37,982 nt of DNA from Actinomycetota bacterium (GTDB lineage: Bacteria > Actinomycetota > Acidimicrobiia > Spongiisociales > ZC4RG35): positions 1 to 37,982 of the forward strand of contig QQVI01000299.1 of NCBI GenBank assembly GCA_003388545.1, read 5' to 3'. Below the pieces are notes generated by a model. That model was not told the DNA's origin. It saw only the letters and a list, made by a program, of their open reading frames with translations, and made no database searches. The position numbers and the translations under genes were made by a program. This document shows positions 16,900 through 24,509 of this stretch, piece after piece. Within the stretch, counting starts at the first letter, position 1. Each line of letters begins with the position of its first letter.

Positions 16900-16926
16900 G
16901 TCCCGGGGACATGATGTCCCCGGGAC
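16900..16926 (+). promoter_or_regulatory. stem-loop between ehuB and ehuC
   Basis: GTCCCGGGGACA and TGTCCCCGGGAC form a perfect 12-bp stem with a 3-nt loop in the 80-bp gap after ehuB. There is no T-run. It most likely protects the ehuB message or partly stops transcription, as between other binding-protein and permease genes. Confidence 0.6.
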
Positions 16927-16951
16927 GCCGACCGGCCAGTAGAGGACCGAT

Positions 16952-17638
16952 TTGGACGACCTGATCCTCAATGCGAGGCAATACGGCAACCTCCTGGAGG
17001 GGACCCTGGTAACCATTCAGGTGATCGTGGGATCGTTCGCTCTGGGCACCTTCATGGCAGTCGTCATGGGAGTGGCCCGCCTATCCGACAAGAAATGGAT
17101 CCGGCAGGCGGCTTTGGTCTACATCGAGTTCGCCCGAGGAATCTCGGCGATCATCCTGCTCTTCTGGATGGCTTACGCACTACCTATCCTCTTTGGCGCT
17201 CCTTCGATGCCCCCGATGCTGGCCGGGATCCTGGCCCTCGGGCTCAACATGGGTGCATATGGGGCCGAGATCGTCCGCGGAGCCATCCAGGCCGTTCCCA
17301 AAGGGCAGACGGAGGCGACGATCGCCCTCAACATGACCGATCGGCAGCGACTCCGCCATGTCGTCTTCCCCCAGGCCGTCCCAATCATCCTCCCCCCGTA
17401 TGGCAACCTCACCATCGAGGTGCTCAAGGGCACGGCGCTTGTGTCGCTGATCGCCCTCAATGACCTGGCAAGGGTCGCCCAGGTCATCAGACAGAACAAC
17501 GTCATCTCCGATAGCCCGGTACCCCTCGCCATCCTCTATCTCAACGTGCTGGTCATCTATCTCATCCTCGCCCAGGTCATCGCTCAACTGTTCAAAGTCG
17601 CCGAGAGGCGCTCAGCCCGTAGGTTTGGGAGCACCTGA
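16952..17638 (+). CDS. ehuC: ectoine/hydroxyectoine ABC transporter permease EhuC
   Basis: Membrane protein of 228 residues with about five membrane segments, of the HisM/ArtQ family. The cytoplasmic EAA loop appears as GAIQAVPKGQTEATIALNMTDRQRLRHVVFPQA, which docks on the ATPase EhuA. EFARGISAIILLFWMAYALP is the usual helix preceding the core. TTG start with AGAGGA just upstream. It ends in a TGATG overlap with ehuD, so the two permease subunits are translated together. Assignment as EhuC rests on gene order and the EhuB and EhuD neighbours. Confidence 0.88.
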   Translation: MDDLILNARQYGNLLEGTLVTIQVIVGSFALGTFMAVVMGVARLSDKKWIRQAALVYIEFARGISAIILLFWMAYALPILFGAPSMPPMLAGILALGLNMGAYGAEIVRGAIQAVPKGQTEATIALNMTDRQRLRHVVFPQAVPIILPPYGNLTIEVLKGTALVSLIALNDLARVAQVIRQNNVISDSPVPLAILYLNVLVIYLILAQVIAQLFKVAERRSARRFGST

Positions 17639-18315
17639 TGACACGTTGGGATTGGGACTACGCATGGGAGATCACACCCGGTCTCATCCAGGGGATGCTC
17701 ACAACGATCCTCGCCACGCTCCTCGGCATCACAGTGGCAGTGATTCTCGGCCTATTCCTGGCAATCGGCCGGCGGTCGGACCGGAAGTGGATCTCTTACC
17801 CGCTCGCGTGGATCATCGAGTTCATACGTTCCACTCCTCTGCTGATCCAGCTCTTCTTCCTTTTCTACGCCCTGCCCCTCATCACATTCATCCCGGAGCC
17901 GATCAGGTTTCTCAGCCCGCTAACGGCGCTGGTCGTGGGATTGGGCGTCCACTACGCCTGCTATTGCTCGGAGGCCTATCGCGCCGGCATCAACAGTGTC
18001 GACAAGGGCCAGTGGGAAGCTTCCACGTCACTGAACCTCAAGATGACCACGACGTGGAGATCGGTGATCCTCCCCCAGGCGATTCCCCGAGCATTACCCC
18101 CTCTCGGCAACTACTTCGTCGGAATGTTCAAGGACGCTCCGCAGGGCTCTGCAATCACAGTCGCCGGCGTACTCTTCGTGGCCCGGGCCCTTCAGTCAGC
18201 CGACTTCCGCACCGTCGAGCCCTACACAATCGCAGGGATCCTGTTCCTGATCGTCAGCATTCCGGCCGCCATCTTCGTGCGCTCTCTCGAGAGGAGAACC
18301 TTCTATGAAACCTGA
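17638..18315 (+). CDS. ehuD: ectoine/hydroxyectoine ABC transporter permease EhuD
   Basis: Membrane protein of 225 residues, a paralogue of EhuC. EFIRSTPLLIQLFFLFYALP marks the first core helix, and the EAA loop is GINSVDKGQWEASTSLNLKMTTTWRSVILPQAIPRALPPLGNYF read across about residues 118-162. It forms the membrane channel with EhuC. Its ATG overlaps the ehuC stop by 1 nt, and its own end overlaps the start of ehuA by 11 nt. Confidence 0.88.
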   Translation: MTRWDWDYAWEITPGLIQGMLTTILATLLGITVAVILGLFLAIGRRSDRKWISYPLAWIIEFIRSTPLLIQLFFLFYALPLITFIPEPIRFLSPLTALVVGLGVHYACYCSEAYRAGINSVDKGQWEASTSLNLKMTTTWRSVILPQAIPRALPPLGNYFVGMFKDAPQGSAITVAGVLFVARALQSADFRTVEPYTIAGILFLIVSIPAAIFVRSLERRTFYET

Positions 18316-19096
18316 TAACAAACGAACCGGGGCCAGCGTCGCGATGAGACAGGTAGTCAAGGCCTTCGGTGAGAACGTCGTCTTGAACAAGCTCGACCTC
18401 GACGTCGATCCTGGTGAGGTGGTCGTGATCATCGGCCCAAGCGGATCCGGCAAGACGACGATCCTTCGGGTGATCATGACCCTCGAGAGGATCGACGAAG
18501 GCACGATCGAAATCGACGGCAGGCACCTCTACCACGAGCAGAAGAATGGCGTGCTCACGCCCGCGTCGGAAAAGCACATCAGGTCGGTCCGGTCAGACAT
18601 CTCGATGGTCTTCCAGCATTTCAACCTCTTTCCCCACATGAGCGCGCGAGAGAATGTGATGCTGGCGCCGATGAAGGTGAAAGGGATGACCGAGGACGAG
18701 GCTGACGTCCAAGCACAGGAGCTTCTCAACAAAGTCGGCCTCGGGGACAAGCTGGACCACCGGCCATCGGAGCTGTCCGGTGGGCAGAAGCAGCGTGTCG
18801 CCATCGCTAGATCCCTGGCAATGGAGCCCAAGGTCATGCTCTTCGACGAGGTGACCTCGGCTCTGGATCCCGAGCTCGTTGGGGAGGTGCTCACGGTCCT
18901 GCGAGAACTTGCCGCCAGCGGTGAGATGACGATGATGATGGTCACCCACGAGATGGGCTTCGCCAGCGAGATGGCCGACCGAGTCCTCATGTTCGACCGC
19001 GGCCAAATCCTGGAGCAGGGCCCGCCCGACAAGCTCTTCAAAGATCCTGACCACGAAAGGACAAAGACGTTCCTGAGGGCAGTGCTTAGTCACTGA
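18305..19096 (+). CDS. ehuA: ectoine/hydroxyectoine ABC transporter ATP-binding protein EhuA
   Basis: ATPase of 263 residues of the polar amino acid uptake type. Walker A is GPSGSGKTT (about residues 46-54), the Q-loop lies in MVFQHFNLFPHM, the signature is LSGGQKQRVAIARSL, Walker B is VMLFDEVTSALDPEL and the switch His is in VTHEMGFA. It powers uptake through EhuC/EhuD. The ATG at 18305 lies inside the end of ehuD with GAGAGGAGAA just upstream. The gap of 49 bp to the ectoine hydrolase gene contains only that gene's ribosome site. Confidence 0.92.
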   Translation: MKPDNKRTGASVAMRQVVKAFGENVVLNKLDLDVDPGEVVVIIGPSGSGKTTILRVIMTLERIDEGTIEIDGRHLYHEQKNGVLTPASEKHIRSVRSDISMVFQHFNLFPHMSARENVMLAPMKVKGMTEDEADVQAQELLNKVGLGDKLDHRPSELSGGQKQRVAIARSLAMEPKVMLFDEVTSALDPELVGEVLTVLRELAASGEMTMMMVTHEMGFASEMADRVLMFDRGQILEQGPPDKLFKDPDHERTKTFLRAVLSH

Positions 19097-19145
19097 GGTA
19101 AGAGGTATGGCGCTCTGACGCCCCCGCGAGAGCTCGGAGGTCGAC

Positions 19146-20327
19146 ATGGCAGACGTGAAGCTTCCTTTCACCCGGGAGGAGTACGGGCGTCGGTTGGACA
19201 AGGTCCGTGCGGCCATGGCCCGGGACGGAATCGACGTCCTCGTGATCAGCGACCCGTCCAACATGGGATGGCTCACCGGCTACGACGGCTGGTCGTTCTA
19301 CACCCATCAGGCGGTGCTGGTCGACCATGAGAATGACCCGATCTGGTGGGGCCGAGTCCAGGACGGCAACGGAGCGAAACGCACCGTCTACATGGAGCAC
19401 GATCGCATCATCGGCTATCCCGATCACTTCGTGCAGTCGACCGAGCGTCACCCCCATCAGCACCTCGCCGCGCTGATGGCCGATATGGGCCTCGTCGGGC
19501 GGGTCGGCGTCGAGATGGACAACTATTACTACTCGGCTTCTGCCCACTCCTACCTATCAAAGGAGCTGCCAGATTCGTCGTTTCACGACTCCACGGGTCT
19601 GGTCAATTGGCAGAGGGCCGTCAAGTCCGAACAGGAGCTTGCGTACATGCGCGCTGCGGGAGGGATCGTGGAGAAGATCCATGATCGAATCCTCGAGATA
19701 GCAGAGCCAGGCATGCGCAAGAACGAGCTCGTGGCCGAGATCTATCACACAGGCATTGTTGGGACTGATGAGTACGGCGGCGACTACCCGGCGATCGCTC
19801 CCCTGCTGCCCACGGGTGCCGACGCCTCTGCTCCTCACCTGACCTGGGACGACCGACCCCTGCAGGTAGGCGCAGGCACCTTCTTCGAGGTCGCTGGGTG
19901 TGTGAAGCGCTACCACACACCGCTCTGCCGAACCCTTTTCCTTGGCGATCCACCCGAAGAGATGCGAAGAGGCGAGCAAGCCCTCGTCGAAGGGCTCGAG
20001 GCCGGCCTGGATGCGGCCCGAGCGGGCAACCGGGCCTCAGATGTCGCAACCGCGCTGTATGCCGCCTTGGACAAGGCCGGCATCGAGAAGGAGGGAAGGT
20101 GCGGATACCCGATCGGGCTCAGCTACCCACCCGACTGGGGTGAGCGGACGATCAGCTTCCGCAAGACGGATCACACCGTGCTCGAGCCGAACATGACGTT
20201 TCACTTCATGCCAGGGCTATGGATGGACGACTGGGGCCTCGAGATCACCGAGAGCATCGTCATCACCGAAGACGGGCCGGCAGAGACCCTCACCAACTAT
20301 CCCCGAAAGCTGTTCGTGAAGAACTGA
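19146..20327 (+). CDS. doeA: ectoine hydrolase DoeA/EutD
   Basis: Protein of 393 residues with the creatinase N-terminal domain (residues about 8-150) and an M24 'pita-bread' domain (about 165-390). It opens with FTREEYGRRLDKVRAAMA and has ISDPSNMGWLTGYDGWSFYTHQAVLV, close to characterised DoeA/EutD proteins, which open the ring of ectoine to N-acetyl-2,4-diaminobutyrate. Metal ligands of true M24 peptidases are only partly kept, as is usual in DoeA. GGAGG precedes the ATG. It follows the ehu transport genes directly and overlaps the next gene by 1 nt (TGATG). Hydroxyectoine is probably also a substrate, by family knowledge. Confidence 0.9.
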   Translation: MADVKLPFTREEYGRRLDKVRAAMARDGIDVLVISDPSNMGWLTGYDGWSFYTHQAVLVDHENDPIWWGRVQDGNGAKRTVYMEHDRIIGYPDHFVQSTERHPHQHLAALMADMGLVGRVGVEMDNYYYSASAHSYLSKELPDSSFHDSTGLVNWQRAVKSEQELAYMRAAGGIVEKIHDRILEIAEPGMRKNELVAEIYHTGIVGTDEYGGDYPAIAPLLPTGADASAPHLTWDDRPLQVGAGTFFEVAGCVKRYHTPLCRTLFLGDPPEEMRRGEQALVEGLEAGLDAARAGNRASDVATALYAALDKAGIEKEGRCGYPIGLSYPPDWGERTISFRKTDHTVLEPNMTFHFMPGLWMDDWGLEITESIVITEDGPAETLTNYPRKLFVKN

Positions 20328-21322
20328 TGTCAGCTCCGCTCGTAGACGACATCAAGCAGGCAAGAGAGCGGATCCGCGGATTCGCGCACACGTCACCGAC
20401 CATCGTGTCTTTCCCCCTATCGAGGCTGCTGGACGCCGACGTACGCCTCAAACTCGAATGTTTCCAGGACACGCGAGCGTTCAAGGTTCGTGGGGCCGCA
20501 AACGCCATCCTCACCAGCCGAGAACGGGGTGACGTCAATCATCTCGTGACCTATTCGACGGGCAATCACGGCCGGGCCACAGCTCTTGTCGGCGCCCGCC
20601 TCGGCATCCCGACCAGCGTGGTGATGTCGAACATGACCACGGACGACAAGAGACAGGCGCTGACAGATATGGGGGCGGAGCTGCACTTGGTAGGCAAGTC
20701 TCAGGATGAGGCGCAAGCTCATGCGATGGAGCTCGCTTCTCGGGGGATGACTCTGATCGACCCCATCAACGACCCGGCCTCAACCGCAGGGCACGGGACG
20801 ATCGCTTTGGAGATTATCGAGCAATTTCCTGAGGTGGACACCGTGGTGGTCCCGGTCTCCGGTGGCGCCCTCGCCTCAGGCGTGGCGATTGCCCTCAAGG
20901 CTGAGAGGCCCGAAACGAGAGTCGTTGCCGTATCGATGGACCGGGGCGCTGCAATGTACGAGAGCCTGCGCGCCGGAAAACCCGTCGAGGTGCCCGAGGT
21001 AGAGAGCCTGGCCGACTGCTTGCAGGGCGGAATCGGGCTCGAGAACGATCACACATTCGCCACCGTCCGAGACCTCATCGACGAATTCGTCCTGGTCACC
21101 GAGCAGGAGATCGGTGTGGCGATGGCCGAGGCGTATTACGTGGAGCGACTCATCCTGGAGGGGGCAGGTGCGACTCCGATCGCTGCCGCAATCAAAGGCG
21201 ATCGAAGCATCTTTGGAGATCACATCGCCCTCATAGCAACCGGTGGCAACACGACCACAGCAAAAGCTGCGGCGGTGGCGGAACAGCATCGTCGCCTACT
21301 GCCGGAGCGATTCCAGCCATGA
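20327..21322 (+). CDS. second EutB-like PLP ammonia-lyase/dehydratase
   Basis: Protein of 331 residues, fold-type II PLP family, clearly related to EutB at 11864-12856 (shared SQDEA, ADxLQGGIGLEN and the same length). The PLP lysine is in RAFKVRGAAN (near residue 51), STGNHGRATA is intact, and the phosphate loop is changed to SGGALASG. It differs in the lysine-flanking residues (RAFK instead of GSFK) and the active-site entrance, so it may act on a different substrate, for example the open-chain product of DoeA and the deacetylase. It is coupled to doeA by a 1-nt overlap and to the M20 gene by an ATGA overlap, so it is made together with both. Exact reaction unknown. Confidence 0.8.
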   Translation: MSAPLVDDIKQARERIRGFAHTSPTIVSFPLSRLLDADVRLKLECFQDTRAFKVRGAANAILTSRERGDVNHLVTYSTGNHGRATALVGARLGIPTSVVMSNMTTDDKRQALTDMGAELHLVGKSQDEAQAHAMELASRGMTLIDPINDPASTAGHGTIALEIIEQFPEVDTVVVPVSGGALASGVAIALKAERPETRVVAVSMDRGAAMYESLRAGKPVEVPEVESLADCLQGGIGLENDHTFATVRDLIDEFVLVTEQEIGVAMAEAYYVERLILEGAGATPIAAAIKGDRSIFGDHIALIATGGNTTTAKAAAVAEQHRRLLPERFQP

Positions 21323-22482
21323 GAGAGCTGCGGGACCGGACGATGATGACCCTGGGTGACCTGGTCGGTTTCCCCACGATCACCGAGGCGTCCAACCTGG
21401 ATCTCATCGACTACGCCAACATCATGCTGGAGCCTCTGGCGTCAGACATACGAATCACCCACGACGAGAACGCAACGAAGGCCAACCTGTTCGCGACGAT
21501 CGGCCCGAATGTCGACGGCGGAGTGATCCTCTCAGGCCATACCGACGTCGTACCTGCCGAAGACTTCGATTGGACGGGACCGCCGTTTCTCGCCACCAGA
21601 CGGAAGCAGAAGATCTACGGACGTGGCACTGCCGATATGAAGGGTTTCATCGCGTGTGCCCTTGTCATGGCAACAGAGTTCGCCGCGGCTCCCCTTCAGC
21701 GACCCGTCCACATCGCCCTCACCTTCGATGAGGAGATCGGCTGCCGCGGAGCGCCCATTCTCATCTCCGACCTCGAGCGCAACGGTCCCAAGCCGGCTAC
21801 CGCAATCGTTGGAGAGCCGACGAGCATGGAGATCGTCACCTCCCACAAGGGTTGCTACGAGTACACGACCTACATCAACGGGATCGAGGGACACGGGTCG
21901 GCGCCTGACCGTGCCGTCAGCGCGGTCGAATATGGCGCGATCTACATCAACCGTCTGTTGGAGCTCGGCGAGGAGCTGAAGGCGCGGGCGCCCGACAGCA
22001 GCCCTTACGACCCGCCTCACACCACGGTGAACGTAGGGATGATGACCGGTGGGACCGCTCGCAACGTCATCGCCGGCGAGTGCATCATCGAGTGGGAGAT
22101 GCGCCCGGTCCGCAAGGAGGATGCCGAGCACGTTGTGCGGGAGATGACGGCCCTGGAGAGCGAGATCACACAGCGAATGCAGGCTGTCAGCCCGGACGCT
22201 TCTATCGCCACGGTCACCGAGGGAGCGGTCGACGGGCTTCAGGACCTCCCCAACGATCCCGCCTTCGATCTCGTGAGCGAGATCTGTGGATCCTCGACCC
22301 GGCAAGTGGCGGCGTTCGGGACCGAAGCCGGTCTGTATCAGCTCGCCGGGATTCCCGCGGTTGTCTGCGGGCCCGGAAGCATCGATGTCGCCCATCGCCC
22401 CGACGAGAACATCAGCCTTGAACAACTGGAACGCTGTCTGGAGATGATGAAAGGACTCATTGGGAAGCTATCAGAGACATAA
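21319..22482 (+). CDS. M20-family deacetylase (ArgE-like), probable DoeB substitute
   Basis: Metal-dependent amidohydrolase of 387 residues, closest in style to acetylornithine deacetylase. Ligand motifs in order: SGHTDVVPAEDFDWTGPPF (His and following Asp), GRGTADMKGF, FDEEIGCRGAP, VGEPTSMEIV, FGTEAGLYQ and the final DVAHRPDENI with its His. The dimerisation domain lies at about residues 180-290. In ectoine breakdown, N-acetyl-diaminobutyrate must be deacetylated; the classic enzyme DoeB/EutE is of the AstE/aspartoacylase type and is absent here, so this M20 enzyme is inferred to take that step. N-acetyl-diaminobutyrate is a close homologue of acetylornithine, which makes this plausible. Four-nt overlap with the upstream gene. 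Confidence 0.8.
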   Translation: MRELRDRTMMTLGDLVGFPTITEASNLDLIDYANIMLEPLASDIRITHDENATKANLFATIGPNVDGGVILSGHTDVVPAEDFDWTGPPFLATRRKQKIYGRGTADMKGFIACALVMATEFAAAPLQRPVHIALTFDEEIGCRGAPILISDLERNGPKPATAIVGEPTSMEIVTSHKGCYEYTTYINGIEGHGSAPDRAVSAVEYGAIYINRLLELGEELKARAPDSSPYDPPHTTVNVGMMTGGTARNVIAGECIIEWEMRPVRKEDAEHVVREMTALESEITQRMQAVSPDASIATVTEGAVDGLQDLPNDPAFDLVSEICGSSTRQVAAFGTEAGLYQLAGIPAVVCGPGSIDVAHRPDENISLEQLERCLEMMKGLIGKLSET

Positions 22483-22544
22483 GATCCGGCTCCGACGGCG
22501 GCCGTAGAAAAGAGAAGCCGTCCACAACAAGGGCGATAGCCTGC

Positions 22545-23030
22545 TTGCTCGCGTTGCTGCTGGCACTCGGTGCCTGCGGAACGGGCGATGAGGAACAGGC
22601 CGTCTCAGACCTCCAACTCGTGGGTGTCGATTTCGAGTTGAACTCGATCATCCTCACCAACGGAGGCACCGACGATCTCACCACGCGAGACATCTGGATC
22701 TATCAGGACGGTGAAGCGTTCATGCTCGACATTTTCAGAATCGAGCCAAGAGATGTGATCCTGTTCAGCGTCAGGGAGCTCGGGCTTCTCGACCCCTCAG
22801 GGGGAGAGATCGCAGTCTATGAAGGGTCCGATTTCGACGACGAGACCACGATGCTCGACTACGTCGCTTGGGGGTCGGGCGGCCACGACAGGCTGGAAAC
22901 GGCCTCAGCGGGCGGTGAGTGGGCCCAGGAAGGCACAGTCGACGTAGAGGCGGGCACCATCGTTCTCCTGCGCCCAGATCCCCTATTCAACGGGCCAGAC
23001 GCGTGGGAGCAGAGTGACGTGATCCCCTAG
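22545..23030 (+). CDS. lipoprotein with lamin-tail-like fold
   Basis: About 161 residues from TTG 22545. The sequence LLALLLALGAC is a good lipobox. The mature part is beta-rich with LTNGGTDDLTTRDIWIYQDGE, PRDVILFSV and MLDYVAWG, resembling lamin-tail (LTD) domains, but this is by pattern only. The start is odd: upstream codons continue in frame (RKEKPSTTRAIAC) and would give the expected positively charged signal n-region, yet contain no ATG, GTG, TTG or CTG back to the M20 gene. Either the short signal is used, or a rare start or a sequence error hides the true one. Confidence 0.6.
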   Translation: MLALLLALGACGTGDEEQAVSDLQLVGVDFELNSIILTNGGTDDLTTRDIWIYQDGEAFMLDIFRIEPRDVILFSVRELGLLDPSGGEIAVYEGSDFDDETTMLDYVAWGSGGHDRLETASAGGEWAQEGTVDVEAGTIVLLRPDPLFNGPDAWEQSDVIP

Positions 23031-23128
23031 TCGAACCTCCCGATCACGGTGCGGGCTCTCCGAAAGCCCGTGTCGGTGGTGAGGGCTCTGGGCTGCGACC
23101 GCGATTGTCCGTAATCGCGCGCCGCGAA

Positions 23129-23134
23129 TACATT
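23129..23134 (+). promoter_or_regulatory. -10 element of cydA, probably leaderless
   Basis: TACATT ends 7 nt before GTG 23142, and TTGTCC (23105-23110) lies 18 nt upstream as a possible -35. A TTG at 23133 would fall inside the -10, which argues for GTG 23142 as the start. Confidence 0.45.
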
Positions 23135-23141
23135 GAGAGCC

Positions 23142-24509
23142 GTGAGATCCGTTCAAATCCTCGCAGATTTGAACCTACTGGCGGCGCGGAACCAAATGGC
23201 CATCAGCCTCGGCTTCCACATCATTCTCGCCGCCCTTGGCATCGGATTTCCGCTGATAACTCTCATCGCTCACTGGCGGGGCCTGCGCACCGGGGACAAT
23301 CACTACCTGGAGCTGGCAAGACGCTGGGCGAAGACCATGGCAGTCCTCTTCGCAGTCGGGGCCGTCTCCGGGACCATCCTCAGCTTCGAGATGGGGATGC
23401 TCTGGCCCGGGCTCATGGGCCCCTACGGCGACGTGATCGGCCTCCCGTTCACTCTCGAGGGCGTCTCGTTCTTCCTCGAGGCGATCTTCATTGGCATCTA
23501 CCTCTACGGGTGGAAGAGGATGTCGGCCCGACTTCACTTCCTCTCCTTGTTCCCGATCGTGCTCGCCGGGATCGCCGGATCCTTTTTCATCCTCACGGTC
23601 AACTCCTGGATGAACTCCCCCGCCGGGTTCGAGATCGTGAACGGGGAGGTGGTCAACGTCGATCCTTGGGCCGCAATGTTCAACGACGCCACCGCCGTCC
23701 AATACACCCACATGCTTCTAGCCGCCTACATGGTCTCTGGCTTCCTCGTTGCTGGGGTCTATGCATGGGGCTGGCTGAAAGGGAGACGGGATCGGCACCA
23801 CAAGCTCGGGTTCATCATCGCCTTCTCGGTCGCAGCCGTCGCCGCACCAATCCAGATTCTGGTCGGTGACACCGCGGCAAGGAGGCTCATCGACGCCCAG
23901 CCTGCGAAGTTCGCAGCCATGGAACTGGTCACAGAGGGAGGAAGCAACGCACCGTTCACCATCGGCGGCATCCTCGTCGATGGCGAGGTGGTCGGTGCGA
24001 TCGAGATCCCGGGACTCGGCTCCCTCCTGGGGACCCGGAGCTTTGATGGAGAGCTGCCGGGGCTCGACGACATACCACCCGATGAGATCCCGCCGGTGAA
24101 CATCGTTCATATCTCGTTCCAGGTCATGGTGGCGATCGGAACTGGCCTACTCCTCCTCTCGGCGTGGTTTGCCATCCGCTGGTGGCGCAAGAAGTCACTG
24201 CCCGAGTCGAGATGGTTCTGGCGACTGGCCGCCGTGTCGGGGGCGGCAGCCGTGGTAGCAATGGAGGCGGGTTGGATCACAACCGAGGTGGGACGACAGC
24301 CCTGGATAGTTTGGCAACAGGTGCGGACTGCCGACGCCGTGACCAACGCCGATGGGCTGATTTGGAGCCTCATCCTGATCACGGTGGTCTATGTCGGTCT
24401 CGCTACGGCTTCGGTGCTGGCCTTGAAACGCATAAGCAGGGGTTTCGCCTCCGGCCAAGACGTCGCCACCCCCTACGGGCCACCCGTGCCTGAGGCAACC
24501 GGCGACTGA
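23142..24509 (+). CDS. cydA: cytochrome bd-type quinol oxidase subunit I
   Basis: Membrane protein of 455 residues. Residues about 10-30 (ARNQMAISLGFHII) carry the His ligand of the high-spin haem side; EMGMLWPGLM and TLEGVSFFLEAIFIGIYLYG hold the conserved glutamates; AVQYTHMLLAAYM has the b558 His; WITTEVGRQPWIVW is the GRQPW quinol-site motif. The Q-loop is the short type, as in cyanide-insensitive oxidases. The enzyme reduces oxygen with quinol and gives high-affinity or stress-tolerant respiration. The GTG start follows a -10 at the spacing expected for a leaderless message. It overlaps cydB by 1 nt. Confidence 0.93.
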   Translation: MRSVQILADLNLLAARNQMAISLGFHIILAALGIGFPLITLIAHWRGLRTGDNHYLELARRWAKTMAVLFAVGAVSGTILSFEMGMLWPGLMGPYGDVIGLPFTLEGVSFFLEAIFIGIYLYGWKRMSARLHFLSLFPIVLAGIAGSFFILTVNSWMNSPAGFEIVNGEVVNVDPWAAMFNDATAVQYTHMLLAAYMVSGFLVAGVYAWGWLKGRRDRHHKLGFIIAFSVAAVAAPIQILVGDTAARRLIDAQPAKFAAMELVTEGGSNAPFTIGGILVDGEVVGAIEIPGLGSLLGTRSFDGELPGLDDIPPDEIPPVNIVHISFQVMVAIGTGLLLLSAWFAIRWWRKKSLPESRWFWRLAAVSGAAAVVAMEAGWITTEVGRQPWIVWQQVRTADAVTNADGLIWSLILITVVYVGLATASVLALKRISRGFASGQDVATPYGPPVPEATGD

